DNA of 56,912 bases from Granulicella sp. L60 (GTDB lineage Bacteria; Acidobacteriota; Terriglobia; Terriglobales; Acidobacteriaceae): assembly GCF_009765825.1 (NCBI RefSeq), contig NZ_LMUR01000015.1, positions 1 through 56,912 of the forward strand, read 5' to 3'. The notes beneath the pieces are model-generated. The model ran no database searches and was not told the origin of the DNA. It was given only the letters and a program-made list of their open reading frames with translations. Both the position numbers and the translations under genes were made by a program. This document shows positions 1-8,650 of the stretch, one piece after another. Within the stretch, counting starts at the first letter, position 1, and every line of letters starts with the position of its first letter.

Positions 1-243
1 CGACGATCTCCCGCGCCCCGACTGCATTCCTCCATCTCACTTCACATAATCCGGCGCTTCACACAGTACTGGCGCAACGATTACTTCGGCATCGAGCAGT
101 GGAGCCGCAACGTCATCCGCGACCACTACGTGCATCTGGTTTCGTTTCACAAGGAGCACGAGCGTTTCGCCCAGACGTGGGACAACAACCTCAGATTGCA
201 AGGCTTTGTAGAAGCCTTCACGGACAAGTGCATTTGTGGCTAG
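1..243 (+). CDS. 3' end of an unidentified gene, cut by the window edge
   Basis: The first reading frame is open from base 1 to a TAG at 241-243, giving about 80 codons with no start inside the window. The C-terminal half has an ordinary protein composition, rich in aromatic and charged residues (for example YWRNDYFGIEQWSRN), while the first 15 codons are low in information. It ends 86 bases before the parB-like start on the same strand, so it could be the last part of an upstream gene of the same module. I do not recognise a family. It could also be a decayed fragment, since the preceding sequence is not visible. Confidence 0.4.
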   Translation, partial: RRSPAPRLHSSISLHIIRRFTQYWRNDYFGIEQWSRNVIRDHYVHLVSFHKEHERFAQTWDNNLRLQGFVEAFTDKCICG

Positions 244-329
244 TCCGCTCCCCTTGCGGAGCGGAACCGGCCAACGTGTTTCGCTCCGCGTGTCTTCATC
301 CTTCAACCGCTCGAAAGGAGCACATCACC

Positions 330-1952
330 ATGAACACCACCATCGTCAATGCCAACGAGTACCGCGACCTTCCGCTGTCCCTGCTTTCGGAATCTACTAC
401 CAACCCCCGCCGTCAGTTCGACGAGGCCAGCTTGAAAGAGCTTTCCGAAACTATCCGTACCCAGGGCGTTCTCTCTCCGTTGCTCGTCCGCCCCAAGGAT
501 GAAGTCAGCTTCGAGATCGTCTTTGGCGCACGGCGTTATCGTGCCGCGCAGATGGTCGAAGCTGCGACCGTGCCTGTCCGCATCAAGTACATGACCGATG
601 CTGAGGTGCTGGAGGCGCAGTTGATCGAAAACCTCCAGCGCCGCGACGTTCATCCGATGGAAGAGGCCGAAGGGTACAAGCGGCTTCTCACGCTGGACGA
701 GCCGAAGTACAGTATCGAGCAGATCGCCGCGAAGGTAGGTAAAACACCCGTCTACATCGCGCAGCGGTTGAAGCTGACCGAACTATGCGAGGCGGTGGTG
801 GATGCGTTCTACCGCAGTGACATCGGCGTGGGTCACGCGCTCATGCTGGCGAAGCTGCCCGCCGACCTCCAGCAGCAGGGACTCACCGCTTGCTTCAAAG
901 AGGTCTACGCCAACCACGGCGATAAGCCCGCACGGATTCTCCTGCCTGTCCGCAACCTCCGTTTCTGGATTGAGTCGAATGTGCTCTTGCTTCTCAAAGA
1001 CGCTCCGTTCGACAAGCGCAATGCCCATCTCGTCGCCATCGCCGGAAGCTGCGTGGACTGCCCGAACCGTACCGGGCATAACAAGCTCCTGTTTGCCGAC
1101 CTTGGCAAGCAGGACGCCTGCACTAATCCAAGCTGCTATCAGGCGAAGGTCGAGGCGCACGTTGCCGCCACCGTCGTCGCCAAACCCAAGCTCGTGCAGA
1201 TCAGTACCTTGCAGGGGCAGCAGCGCGAGGGCAGCCCCGTTCTCCCGCGTAACAAGTACGTGGTGATTCGGGATGACAAGCCCGAGGACAAGGCGCGGGC
1301 GCAGTGGCCGGAGTACAAGACGTGCAAGTTCGTCACCGAGGCCATCGTGACCGAAGGCCACGGACAGGGCACCATCCAGAAGGTATGCACCAACGCCGAC
1401 TGCCCGGTGCATCACCCCAAACCGAAGAAGCAGACGCCGCAGAACGTCGCGGATAACGCCAAGTGGAAGGCCGAACAGGAGAAGCGGCGCAGGGAGGAGG
1501 CGATTTCCAATACAACGGGCATCCGCGTTCTCTCGGCCATCGGTGCAGCCGTCCCGGTACGGCTGATGAAACGCGACCTGCTGTTTGTGGTTGAGCGGTT
1601 GGCCGCGATGCTGGACGAGAACCGTCTCGCCATCGTCGCCAAGCAGCACGGCATCAAGAAGGCCAAAGACAGCGACTCCATCGAGAAGCTGTTTGCCGCC
1701 TTCCTCCGTCGTGCCGAAGAGAGCGTGTTGGGGCGACTGACGGTCGAACTGACCATCGTGCTGGCCGCAGCCCGCAGCAACGCTCCGTCCGTGCTCAAGG
1801 AAGCGGCGACCGTGTACAAGGTAGACACCGACGCCATCACCGCCAAGGTCAGAAAGGAGTTCGTGGACAAGGAGAAGGCTAAGGCCGTCAAGAAGCCGAC
1901 CATCAAGGCCCCCACCAACAAACTCAAGAAGACCGCAAAGAAAGCAGCCTAG
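330..1952 (+). CDS. ParB/RepB/Spo0J-family partition protein, large plasmid/island type
   Basis: Predicted DNA-binding partition protein of 540 residues. The N-terminal ParB/sulfiredoxin-like domain (about 15-110) carries the GARRYRA and LIENLQRRD motifs that form the nucleotide-binding region in ParB proteins. A helix-turn-helix follows around residues 130-175 (YSIEQIAAKVGKTPVYIAQRL). After it come two Cys clusters (CVDCPNRTG with CTNPSCYQAK, and CTNADCPVHH) that may bind metal, then a Lys/Ala-rich tail. The open frame reaches back to 99, but the ATG at 330 is chosen because GAAAGGAG lies just upstream and the ParB domain starts right after it. Chromosomal ParB is about 300 residues; this length and the Cys clusters are typical of plasmid or integrative-element versions. 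No parA is visible. Confidence 0.85.
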   Translation: MNTTIVNANEYRDLPLSLLSESTTNPRRQFDEASLKELSETIRTQGVLSPLLVRPKDEVSFEIVFGARRYRAAQMVEAATVPVRIKYMTDAEVLEAQLIENLQRRDVHPMEEAEGYKRLLTLDEPKYSIEQIAAKVGKTPVYIAQRLKLTELCEAVVDAFYRSDIGVGHALMLAKLPADLQQQGLTACFKEVYANHGDKPARILLPVRNLRFWIESNVLLLLKDAPFDKRNAHLVAIAGSCVDCPNRTGHNKLLFADLGKQDACTNPSCYQAKVEAHVAATVVAKPKLVQISTLQGQQREGSPVLPRNKYVVIRDDKPEDKARAQWPEYKTCKFVTEAIVTEGHGQGTIQKVCTNADCPVHHPKPKKQTPQNVADNAKWKAEQEKRRREEAISNTTGIRVLSAIGAAVPVRLMKRDLLFVVERLAAMLDENRLAIVAKQHGIKKAKDSDSIEKLFAAFLRRAEESVLGRLTVELTIVLAAARSNAPSVLKEAATVYKVDTDAITAKVRKEFVDKEKAKAVKKPTIKAPTNKLKKTAKKAA

Positions 1953-1968
1953 CAAGTTCATTCACAGA

Positions 1969-1997
1969 AGGGCGGCGCGCCACGCCGCTCTTTCTGT
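1969..1997 (+). terminator. Rho-independent terminator after the parB-like gene
   Basis: A 9-bp GC-rich stem (1969-1977 with 1983-1991, loop CGCCA) is followed by TTCTGTCT. It lies 17 bases after the ParB stop codon. One stem pair is a G-T wobble and the T tract is interrupted, so strength is uncertain. Confidence 0.6.
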
Positions 1998-2307
1998 CTA
2001 TGCCCGAAAATCGCGCAGGGAGAAACCGCTTTGGTTTCTCCCTGCACCCACATCCCGCTCCTCCGGCCCCCGGTCGCCGGCTGCGCGGCAGGAGTCAAGT
2101 TCTGAGGCTGTTACGAAACCGAAGTTTGCGTCTTTCAAGGGATGGGACCGCTCAATTTGCAGGATTCGCTCCCAATCCACTTCGTCTGCAATGGTGGTGT
2201 GGCGGCTTGCAATATCTCAGAGCTACAGAGGATGATCGCCATTGCGACAGCGGAACGCCGACGTGCATAGAGTGTGTAGGTTTGTAGCGCCGTTACGAAT
2301 TGCTCTT
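1998..2307. other. Spacer between parB-like gene and GDPD gene, no gene seen
   Basis: Short ORFs exist on both strands but none has a credible ribosome site or recognisable domain. The left part includes GC-rich sequence (ccggcccccggtcgccggc) that can fold, and the rest looks like decayed non-coding sequence. It separates the partition module from the metabolic cargo, so it may mark a junction within the element. Confidence 0.4.
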
Positions 2308-3213
2308 TCATCGTCGATCCTTCTGTTGAAGGTATTCGAGGAGCTCTCGGGGACGATCTGTTTGGATCACGTTCGCTCCTCGTGAGATGAGCCAACCCCA
2401 GGCCTGATCAGGCGGACCAGGGTCAAGAGCGGTATCGTCATCGTGCCCACCGTTTTGATCGGGCCACAAGCCATTAGTCCAGATCGGAGTTGTCTTCCGA
2501 TACTCGGGCATCTTCTGAACCGACGAGACCGTTGCGTCTTTGAAGTCGCATTGGATGATCGTTCGACGATGGCCCGCGTAACTGTTGATCACACTTTCGG
2601 CATCGGGTCGCTCCATATTCACGACCTCCATGATTGTTACGTCGTCCGGAATCTTTCCGACGCGCCTCTCGACCTCGCTGAGTGAAGTGTTATGGAAGAC
2701 ATTGATAATGACTTGATCCGTCTCACGCGTAGCGCGGACTTGGGCTAACACGTCCTTGTAATAGTCCCACCCCGTATCAATGTCGAGGATGACATGGTTC
2801 TGACGCGCTGCTTCGAGTTCTTCAGCGAACGTCGGGATGGTGTACTTCGTCGGGTGCCCCGTTCCGGCTCGGAGGTTGAGTTTTTTCAGATCCTCCAGAG
2901 TGAGATCAGACACTAGTCCGTGACCGGTTGTGGTGCGATCGACATCGAAGTCGTGCATAACGACAAGTCCGCCATCCTTTGTACGTTTCAAGTCGAACTC
3001 AACGATGTCGACGCCGAGCTTTGCAGCCCACTGCAGACTCTGGATAGAATTCTCTGGCGCATCCCGCCAATCGCCACGATGAGCAGCGACGTAGACAGTC
3101 TTGGGTTCATTCTGCAAGAGTTTGTTGAGCCGTGCGCTTGGATCTTCCTGAGCACCAAGAGGAAGGACTAGAGACACTAATGCGGCTAATACGATGAATG
3201 GATGAGTTCGCAC
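2308..3213 (-). CDS. Exported glycerophosphodiester phosphodiesterase (GDPD family)
   Basis: GDPD enzymes hydrolyse glycerophosphodiesters to glycerol-3-phosphate and an alcohol using a divalent metal in a TIM barrel. The 301-residue product has a Sec signal peptide (about 1-21, ending LPLGAQ), the catalytic HRG at 45-47, the EN pair at 54-55, the EFD metal motif at 72-74 and the MHDFDVDRTT motif with His87. Length fits the family. The start is a GTG at 3213, with GGAG about ten bases upstream and no better ATG. It is the first gene downstream of the minus-strand receptor at 3326-6805, so transport and hydrolysis of a phosphodiester could be linked. Glycosyl-phosphodiesters are possible substrates. 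Confidence 0.88.
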   Translation of the reverse strand: MRTHPFIVLAALVSLVLPLGAQEDPSARLNKLLQNEPKTVYVAAHRGDWRDAPENSIQSLQWAAKLGVDIVEFDLKRTKDGGLVVMHDFDVDRTTTGHGLVSDLTLEDLKKLNLRAGTGHPTKYTIPTFAEELEAARQNHVILDIDTGWDYYKDVLAQVRATRETDQVIINVFHNTSLSEVERRVGKIPDDVTIMEVVNMERPDAESVINSYAGHRRTIIQCDFKDATVSSVQKMPEYRKTTPIWTNGLWPDQNGGHDDDTALDPGPPDQAWGWLISRGANVIQTDRPRELLEYLQQKDRR

Positions 3214-3251
3214 GACGATAACGCTCCAATATTCAATGGTCGAAAGTGAAT

Positions 3252-3284
3252 GGTCGGGAGGCGAGTCTTGCCGCTCTCCCGACC
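3252..3284 (-). terminator. Hairpin between receptor gene and GDPD gene
   Basis: A 9-bp stem (3252-3260 with 3276-3284) can be extended inside by GCG/CGC with one bulge. It sits about 40 bases past the receptor stop on the minus strand and before the GDPD start. No T run follows on that strand, so it may be an attenuating or RNA-stabilising hairpin instead of a full terminator. Confidence 0.4.
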
Positions 3285-3325
3285 TTGGTTTTGGAATTGT
3301 GATCAGATGCTCTCTTCTGGAAAGG

Positions 3326-6300
3326 CTAGAAGGATAGCTTTCCCGAGAACTGGGTCACACGACTACCAGTTGCGCCCTGCGTTGCCGTGACTTGGCCGAA
3401 CGTCGCATCACTGATAAGGCCATCCGGGTTTGCGAACTGAGGCGTATTGGTAAGACCAAACGCTTCAGCCCGAAGCTCCAAGCTGAACCGATCACGGATT
3501 GCGAACCGTCTGAAAACCGCAGCGTCGAGATTGAAGAAGCCCGGACCAGCAAACATTGTTTGCCTACCCGTTCCAAGGACAGCCGTAGTGGGTTGCGAGA
3601 AGGCCGATTTGTTGAACCATTGTGCTCCAGTTCCTATCCCCTTCGGGGTCTGGAAAGGACCAACTACATTCACAAACTGTGTATTGCCAGGAGCATTCAA
3701 CGAGGTGCTGCTTGCAGTTAGAACGAGTGGCAATCCGCTCATCTCGGTCACGATGCCAGTGATCTGCCAGCCACCGGCAACATGCGCTAATACGCCGTCG
3801 CTCAACCACGGCTTCCCATGGCCAAACGGGAGCTCGTATATGGCGCTTTGTACGAGCGTGTGAGCGCGGTCATAGGTCACTCTACCGTAGTTTTGACGCA
3901 TGTTAATGTATTGCGGCAAAGCGCTAAGCGAGGTCGTATCGCTTTTATATCCGAGGGCCTTGCCCCATGTATATGAACTAGTGATTCCGAGCCCATTGCG
4001 AAAATGTCGATCCAGGCGAACCTGCAATGAGTCGTAGTGAGTTGTAGTGTATCCGTCGACAAGGGTGGTTGTGCCAGTACGCTTGAAAGCTGTTGTATAT
4101 TCGGGCTGACCGGCGACTCCCGTACCTGGGACCGTGGCTGCATTCAGGTTGTAACCAGCTAGTGCGTGTACGCCAATGTTTCCAACATAACCGATGCTCA
4201 AGTTGAAATCACCAGGAAGGCGCCTTTCCACGGTCGCATTCCAAAACTCCACATAGGGAATCTTTTGGTTTGTATTGACGACATAGGTGGCTGTGCCGGT
4301 TTGCGATTGATTGAGCGTGATGATTCCGTTCGCAGGGACTGGGTTGACCACCAAGGCAGGGAGCCCTGTGCCCATCGAGATCAGACTGCCGTTAGACTGC
4401 ACGGCGGGCAGCAAGCTTGATGTCCCAACGAAGCTGGTGTCCTGCGTATACGGATAGTTGTAATAGGCATAGCTGTCTCCTATGACTGGATAGTAGCTCT
4501 GACCGAATCCTGCACGGACGACTGTCGAATCGTCAGGACGATACGCGATGCCAATTCTTGGGGCAAAGTTCGCGTACTTCGTCGCTACATTGAGATTGTT
4601 GCCAAGACCAGCGGCGATACCGCCAACCGACAGTGTGTAATTCGAGGGGTTGTATTGCGAGTAGCCTCCGTTGCGGTGAGGAGTCGGCGGAGGATAAAGG
4701 TCGTATCGTACACCGTACGTAGCTGTGAGCTTTGGGCTGATGTTGAAAGTGTCCTGAACAAAGCCGATGTAGTAGCTCTGCCGCCAAGTCGCCTCCGTCA
4801 CTGCGATGGTGCGCCCCACTTGACTTGGAGCGTCGAGAAGGAAGCTGGCGAAGTCGTTTGCTTGGCTCGTCGCCGCACCGGAGATGGAAGTCTGACCGTC
4901 TCGGAAAGAAAAAATTCCTCGTGCGGGATAGCTACCACTTGCAGCGAGGTCGTCGCGAACACGCTGGAATTCGAAACCAAACTTGATGGAATGCTTGCCC
5001 AGAATCCAAGTCCAGTCATTCACGATGTCGATGTGTGTTTCGCCGCGGACCGTTGGGAAGTTTTTGTTGTATCCCAATAAATTCGCGTTGTATCCTGTGA
5101 TGTCGATGGTCGAAAGACCGCTGGTTGCTGGGCTTAGGTTCACGCCGTTGATACCCACTTGACTTGAAAGAGGTGTGCCTCCATCAGACAAGCTCACCGC
5201 GTTGCGATAATGCGTGACGCCGGCTCGTGCTTCTGTTAGTAGCTTTCCGGAAAACGGGTGAATATAGTTTGCGGCAGTGGTGTAAAGCGTGGCAATGCCA
5301 TTGCCCTCAGACCCACTTGATGCGGGTCCTCCAGCGATACCGAATGTTGGCTGAACGTACGTCGCGATATGGGCGTCACTGAACCGGTAAGAGAGCCGGT
5401 CTGCGGCGAAGAGGTTTTGATCCAACTTGATGTCGTAGTTGTAATAGTCTTTATTGTTTGCAGTCGTACTTTGGTAGTTGTTCGTCAGGGCGCCTGGAAC
5501 TCCCGTGTTTGGCGGAGGGAGCAAGTTGAGTATGTTCTTCGCGACTGAGCTGATCCGAGCCGGATCGATAACATTCTTCTGCCCGTTGTAGCTGAACTGA
5601 GTCCTCCCGGCCCCGGTCGCAGTGTTGCCCGTGGCCGGATCATAAATTGCCGTAGAAGACGCGCTTAGGTTACCGGCTCGATAAGCGGCGGTGGGAACGG
5701 TGTACACACCAAAAAGACCCTCATGGTCGTCTGTCCGGACGAAGTCAGCGAAGAAGTAGGTCTTGTTCTTCCAGACCGGCCCGCTGACCGTGCCGCCATA
5801 GTAATTGTAGACAATCGGCGTCTTCGGAGAAGTGGTGTTGAAGTAATTGAGTGCCGTCAAAGGCGTGATTCGGTTGAATTCAAATAGCGAACCGTGGAAT
5901 TTGTCCGTACCGGACTTGATGATGACGTTCGTCACATATCCGGAGGATGTGCCGAACTCTGGAGCATAGTTGCTCGTGTTCACATCGACTGTCTGAATAG
6001 CCTCAGCAGGAGGGATGTACAACTGTAGTTCGCCCGTTCTGGCGTTGTCGGCGATACCTTCGATTTGGAGGTTATTCGCCAGTTTCGTTTGGCCGTTTAC
6101 GTAGTTGGACAGAGTGCTTTGTGCGTTTGTGAACACTTGATTCAGGAACACGGCACGGGTCACGCCCGGGACGAGGTTTTGTGCTGTTTGGAAGTTCATG
6201 TTGCCCGAGAGAGGAAGATCTTCAACCTGACGGGCGTTGAAGTTCGCCGTGATGTCCGCACGATCGGTCTGTAGCGCCGGAGCAGTCGCGCTGACCTCCA

Positions 6301-6805
6301 CCGTCTCCGAAGCCTGTCCAATACCCAACGCGACGTCGCGACGGGTGGTGCTGTTTACCTCAACGAGGAGCCCATTTACTACTTGCGTCTTCATTCCAGA
6401 AGATTCAACAGTGAGTGTGTAGGAACCGGGAACCACAAGTGGAATCTGGTATTCACCATCCGATGAAGTAACTACAGAACGGTGTACTCCGGTTGTTTTG
6501 TCGTTTAGCGAGACTTTAGCCCCGACGACTGCCCCTTGAGAGGTGTCCGTCACACGGCCTACCACCGTGGCGCTTACAGCCTGTCCATGCGCGAGCAATG
6601 AGCTTGAGAGAACAAGCAGAAGCAATACGATGTTGACGAAGATGGGTATTTTTAGTGGAAATCGCAAGAACTGGGATGATCTTTGATGTGACTGCACGCC
6701 TAGCCTCCTGCGGACGATTTTTCGCATCCGCATAGCCAAGCTAGTCGCCGTGAGGGAGGAGAAAGAACGTGAATTCTCCGTGGTTTCCCGGAGACAAGTC
6801 CTCAT
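3326..6805 (-). CDS. Oar-like TonB-dependent receptor with carboxypeptidase-regulatory domain
   Basis: Outer-membrane protein of up to 1159 residues. A hydrophobic export segment lies near residues 55-75 (IVLLLLVLSSSLLAHGQA), followed by a CarboxypepD_reg-like beta-sandwich (about 78-160, VVGRVTDTSQGAVVGAKV), a plug domain (about 165-320) and a long beta barrel ending in Phe (QFSGKLSF), as expected for BAM-dependent insertion. Such receptors import oligosaccharides, metal complexes or other large solutes with TonB energy. The ATG at 6805 leaves an unusual 50-residue N-terminal extension; ATGs at 6733 and 6727 are alternatives, none with a clear ribosome site. The membrane-anchored regulator-like gene at 6897-8267 lies directly upstream on the same strand, 91 bases away. 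Confidence 0.88.
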   Translation of the reverse strand: MRTCLRETTENSRSFSSLTATSLAMRMRKIVRRRLGVQSHQRSSQFLRFPLKIPIFVNIVLLLLVLSSSLLAHGQAVSATVVGRVTDTSQGAVVGAKVSLNDKTTGVHRSVVTSSDGEYQIPLVVPGSYTLTVESSGMKTQVVNGLLVEVNSTTRRDVALGIGQASETVEVSATAPALQTDRADITANFNARQVEDLPLSGNMNFQTAQNLVPGVTRAVFLNQVFTNAQSTLSNYVNGQTKLANNLQIEGIADNARTGELQLYIPPAEAIQTVDVNTSNYAPEFGTSSGYVTNVIIKSGTDKFHGSLFEFNRITPLTALNYFNTTSPKTPIVYNYYGGTVSGPVWKNKTYFFADFVRTDDHEGLFGVYTVPTAAYRAGNLSASSTAIYDPATGNTATGAGRTQFSYNGQKNVIDPARISSVAKNILNLLPPPNTGVPGALTNNYQSTTANNKDYYNYDIKLDQNLFAADRLSYRFSDAHIATYVQPTFGIAGGPASSGSEGNGIATLYTTAANYIHPFSGKLLTEARAGVTHYRNAVSLSDGGTPLSSQVGINGVNLSPATSGLSTIDITGYNANLLGYNKNFPTVRGETHIDIVNDWTWILGKHSIKFGFEFQRVRDDLAASGSYPARGIFSFRDGQTSISGAATSQANDFASFLLDAPSQVGRTIAVTEATWRQSYYIGFVQDTFNISPKLTATYGVRYDLYPPPTPHRNGGYSQYNPSNYTLSVGGIAAGLGNNLNVATKYANFAPRIGIAYRPDDSTVVRAGFGQSYYPVIGDSYAYYNYPYTQDTSFVGTSSLLPAVQSNGSLISMGTGLPALVVNPVPANGIITLNQSQTGTATYVVNTNQKIPYVEFWNATVERRLPGDFNLSIGYVGNIGVHALAGYNLNAATVPGTGVAGQPEYTTAFKRTGTTTLVDGYTTTHYDSLQVRLDRHFRNGLGITSSYTWGKALGYKSDTTSLSALPQYINMRQNYGRVTYDRAHTLVQSAIYELPFGHGKPWLSDGVLAHVAGGWQITGIVTEMSGLPLVLTASSTSLNAPGNTQFVNVVGPFQTPKGIGTGAQWFNKSAFSQPTTAVLGTGRQTMFAGPGFFNLDAAVFRRFAIRDRFSLELRAEAFGLTNTPQFANPDGLISDATFGQVTATQGATGSRVTQFSGKLSF

Positions 6806-6896
6806 ACTTTGTGCTATTTACACGCCAGTAACACATCACGCCTATTCCATTCACATTCGCCGCCGCGCTTCCAAAATCCGGAGGGACTAAGCCGCT

Positions 6897-8267
6897 TTAC
6901 GGGTGGAATCGAGCCGCCGCAACCCGCGTATTGATAGTTCCGGTTCCGACCACATTTGATTGGAGCAGGATTTCGAAGTTGCCAAGGCTTCCATCACTTC
7001 TAAGCGCCTTCTTAAGTAGTGGATTCATCTTCTCTGGGTTGAAAATGAAGTTGCTGCCAGCCTCCGAGCCGAACATATTCGTCCCCGCGATGATGAGCAC
7101 GGAACCATTACCGCTCAGGTTGTGAACGAGAGCGATATGAGAATAGCTCGTGCGGGTTGAATCATTGCTCCACGTCCATTCCGTCGGTTCGGTTCCTTCA
7201 GGATGGTCATTAAGGATGCGCCAACGATTCTCCTCAGGCACCCAATCGAGATGGAAGTTCACCTGGCTTCGGAAAAGCTGCACCCAGGGATTGTTCTGAG
7301 CTGCGCCAATAAGGATCGCGTTCGATTGATTCAAATCGCCTGTTTGCATGTCCCGGGCGAAACGTACCGAGGTGCGATCTGGGGAGACCTTCGGTATCCG
7401 GCCGAACTCCTCTGCCATCTGTACCGAAGTCACGGCTGTATATCGGCTTGAATAGCGTTGCGCCGGTTCAGCCAGCCCCGAATGATTAAGGTCCGTAGGA
7501 AGGAAGAAGTTTCCACCGACGTATTCGTTGAGCGGCACCAACCGGCGAGTCTTTATCTCATACTGAAGCAAGGTTGTGTCAGCTGGCACGATATACGTTG
7601 AACGGTCAGCAGTAAAAACTGAGGCCCACAGCTTGTCAGAAGGAGTCCGCAGCCAGGGAAGGTAACGCTTAGGCGCAATGAGCAACATTGCGCTCGCTGC
7701 GCCGATCGCAGCGGCAACCAAGAGTAACGCAACGAGTGAAACGATCTTCGCCCAAGGTCTGGGAGTTTCGGAATTCGCGATCTCTGGTGTCGTCACCGCG
7801 GGCCCATCTGCTAACGGGCTTGGGTTTGAGACGACTCGCGCGGACTCGACCCCAACCTGGACGAATGTCGGCACATACGTACCTTTCGGGATGTCGATCC
7901 GAACACTATCGGCGTAACCCTCAGTCTCGTAGTAGGACTTCAACCGCTGACGGAGTGATCTCGCAGTGGTCCGAACGATAGTGTCGTCGGAGGCGTTATA
8001 GTTCTCCCTTCGGTCAAATACGTTGATACCTATATTAACTTCGTTGATCTCGTCTTCGCGGCCTTGCAGAGTGAGCCGGCATACGTATTCCAAAAAGGTC
8101 GAGAGTCGATTAGCCTTCGCAAGGGCGGAGCTTGAAAGAACCCGTCGAACTGCAGCCTCTCTCCAATCGACATCCAACTCGGCGCGGTCTGCTTCCGGAC
8201 GCAGAACATCGTTTCCAGATATTTCTGCGTCGGGTGCGTCAGGCCAGGCTGTCGGTCGAACTCCCAT
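6897..8267 (-). CDS. Membrane-anchored regulator-like protein with acidobacterial N-terminal module
   Basis: 456 residues. The N-terminal module (about 35-140) has the pattern ANRLSTFLEYV, INVFDRRENY, VRTTARSLRQRL and VRIDIPKGTYVPTF, also seen in the protein at 8651-10858. A single transmembrane helix follows near 175-197 (VSLVALLLVAAAIGAASAML). The remaining 250 residues would be periplasmic and match no family I recognise. The architecture resembles one-component membrane regulators such as CadC/ToxR, where a cytoplasmic DNA-binding domain is tied to a periplasmic sensor. Whether this module binds DNA is inference. It is upstream of and co-directional with the receptor at 3326-6805, which suggests one operon and joint function. 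Confidence 0.7.
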   Translation of the reverse strand: MGVRPTAWPDAPDAEISGNDVLRPEADRAELDVDWREAAVRRVLSSSALAKANRLSTFLEYVCRLTLQGREDEINEVNIGINVFDRRENYNASDDTIVRTTARSLRQRLKSYYETEGYADSVRIDIPKGTYVPTFVQVGVESARVVSNPSPLADGPAVTTPEIANSETPRPWAKIVSLVALLLVAAAIGAASAMLLIAPKRYLPWLRTPSDKLWASVFTADRSTYIVPADTTLLQYEIKTRRLVPLNEYVGGNFFLPTDLNHSGLAEPAQRYSSRYTAVTSVQMAEEFGRIPKVSPDRTSVRFARDMQTGDLNQSNAILIGAAQNNPWVQLFRSQVNFHLDWVPEENRWRILNDHPEGTEPTEWTWSNDSTRTSYSHIALVHNLSGNGSVLIIAGTNMFGSEAGSNFIFNPEKMNPLLKKALRSDGSLGNFEILLQSNVVGTGTINTRVAAARFHP

Positions 8268-8545
8268 TTGACATTTTCTCGATGGGACAGTGTAACCCGG
8301 ATCGCGTAAACCGGTTGTTAATGGAATGTCGGCGATCTCACCTGGATTTCACGGACAATTCCCGGTGAAACCTTCGATCCATCAGTCGCTGAACCGGAAT
8401 TCGGCAATTTTTTGCACCAACAACAGTCTCAATTGTATGGCTTGCACAGATGTCTGTATGACTCTTCGCCTATGTGCCTATCAATGAGTCTTTAGTCGGT
8501 GCGTCGTAGGTAACTAGCAGCTGATATCTAAAGCTTGATCACGAC
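8268..8545. other. Spacer upstream of the regulator-like gene at 6897-8267
   Basis: AT-richer intergenic sequence that should contain the promoter for the 6897-8267 gene and its receptor. I see no coding potential and no clear promoter boxes I would defend. The long hairpin at 8546-8591 separates it from the next gene. Confidence 0.4.
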
Positions 8546-8591
8546 AAGTCGGCATCTCGTCAGCAATCCCATGCTGCCGAGATGCCGACTT
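8546..8591. terminator. Long perfect hairpin downstream of the PD40 regulator-like gene
   Basis: A 14-bp perfect stem (8546-8559 with 8578-8591) continues, after one mismatch, with a 5-bp inner stem (8561-8565 with 8572-8576) and a 6-base loop. It lies 59 bases past the stop of the minus-strand gene at 8651. There is no long T tract on the minus strand. It probably ends or insulates transcription from the neighbouring gene. Confidence 0.55.
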
Positions 8592-8650
8592 TCTCGGATG
8601 CAAGGCTGACATAGCACGACACAAGCGCCCGATACCCCAGGCTGGTTGTA

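Noticed and set aside
99..329. N-terminal extension of the parB-like frame back to an ATG at 99
   Set aside because: The extension has no ParB similarity, overlaps the other open frame ending at 243 and lacks a ribosome site; GAAAGGAG before the ATG at 330 decides the start.
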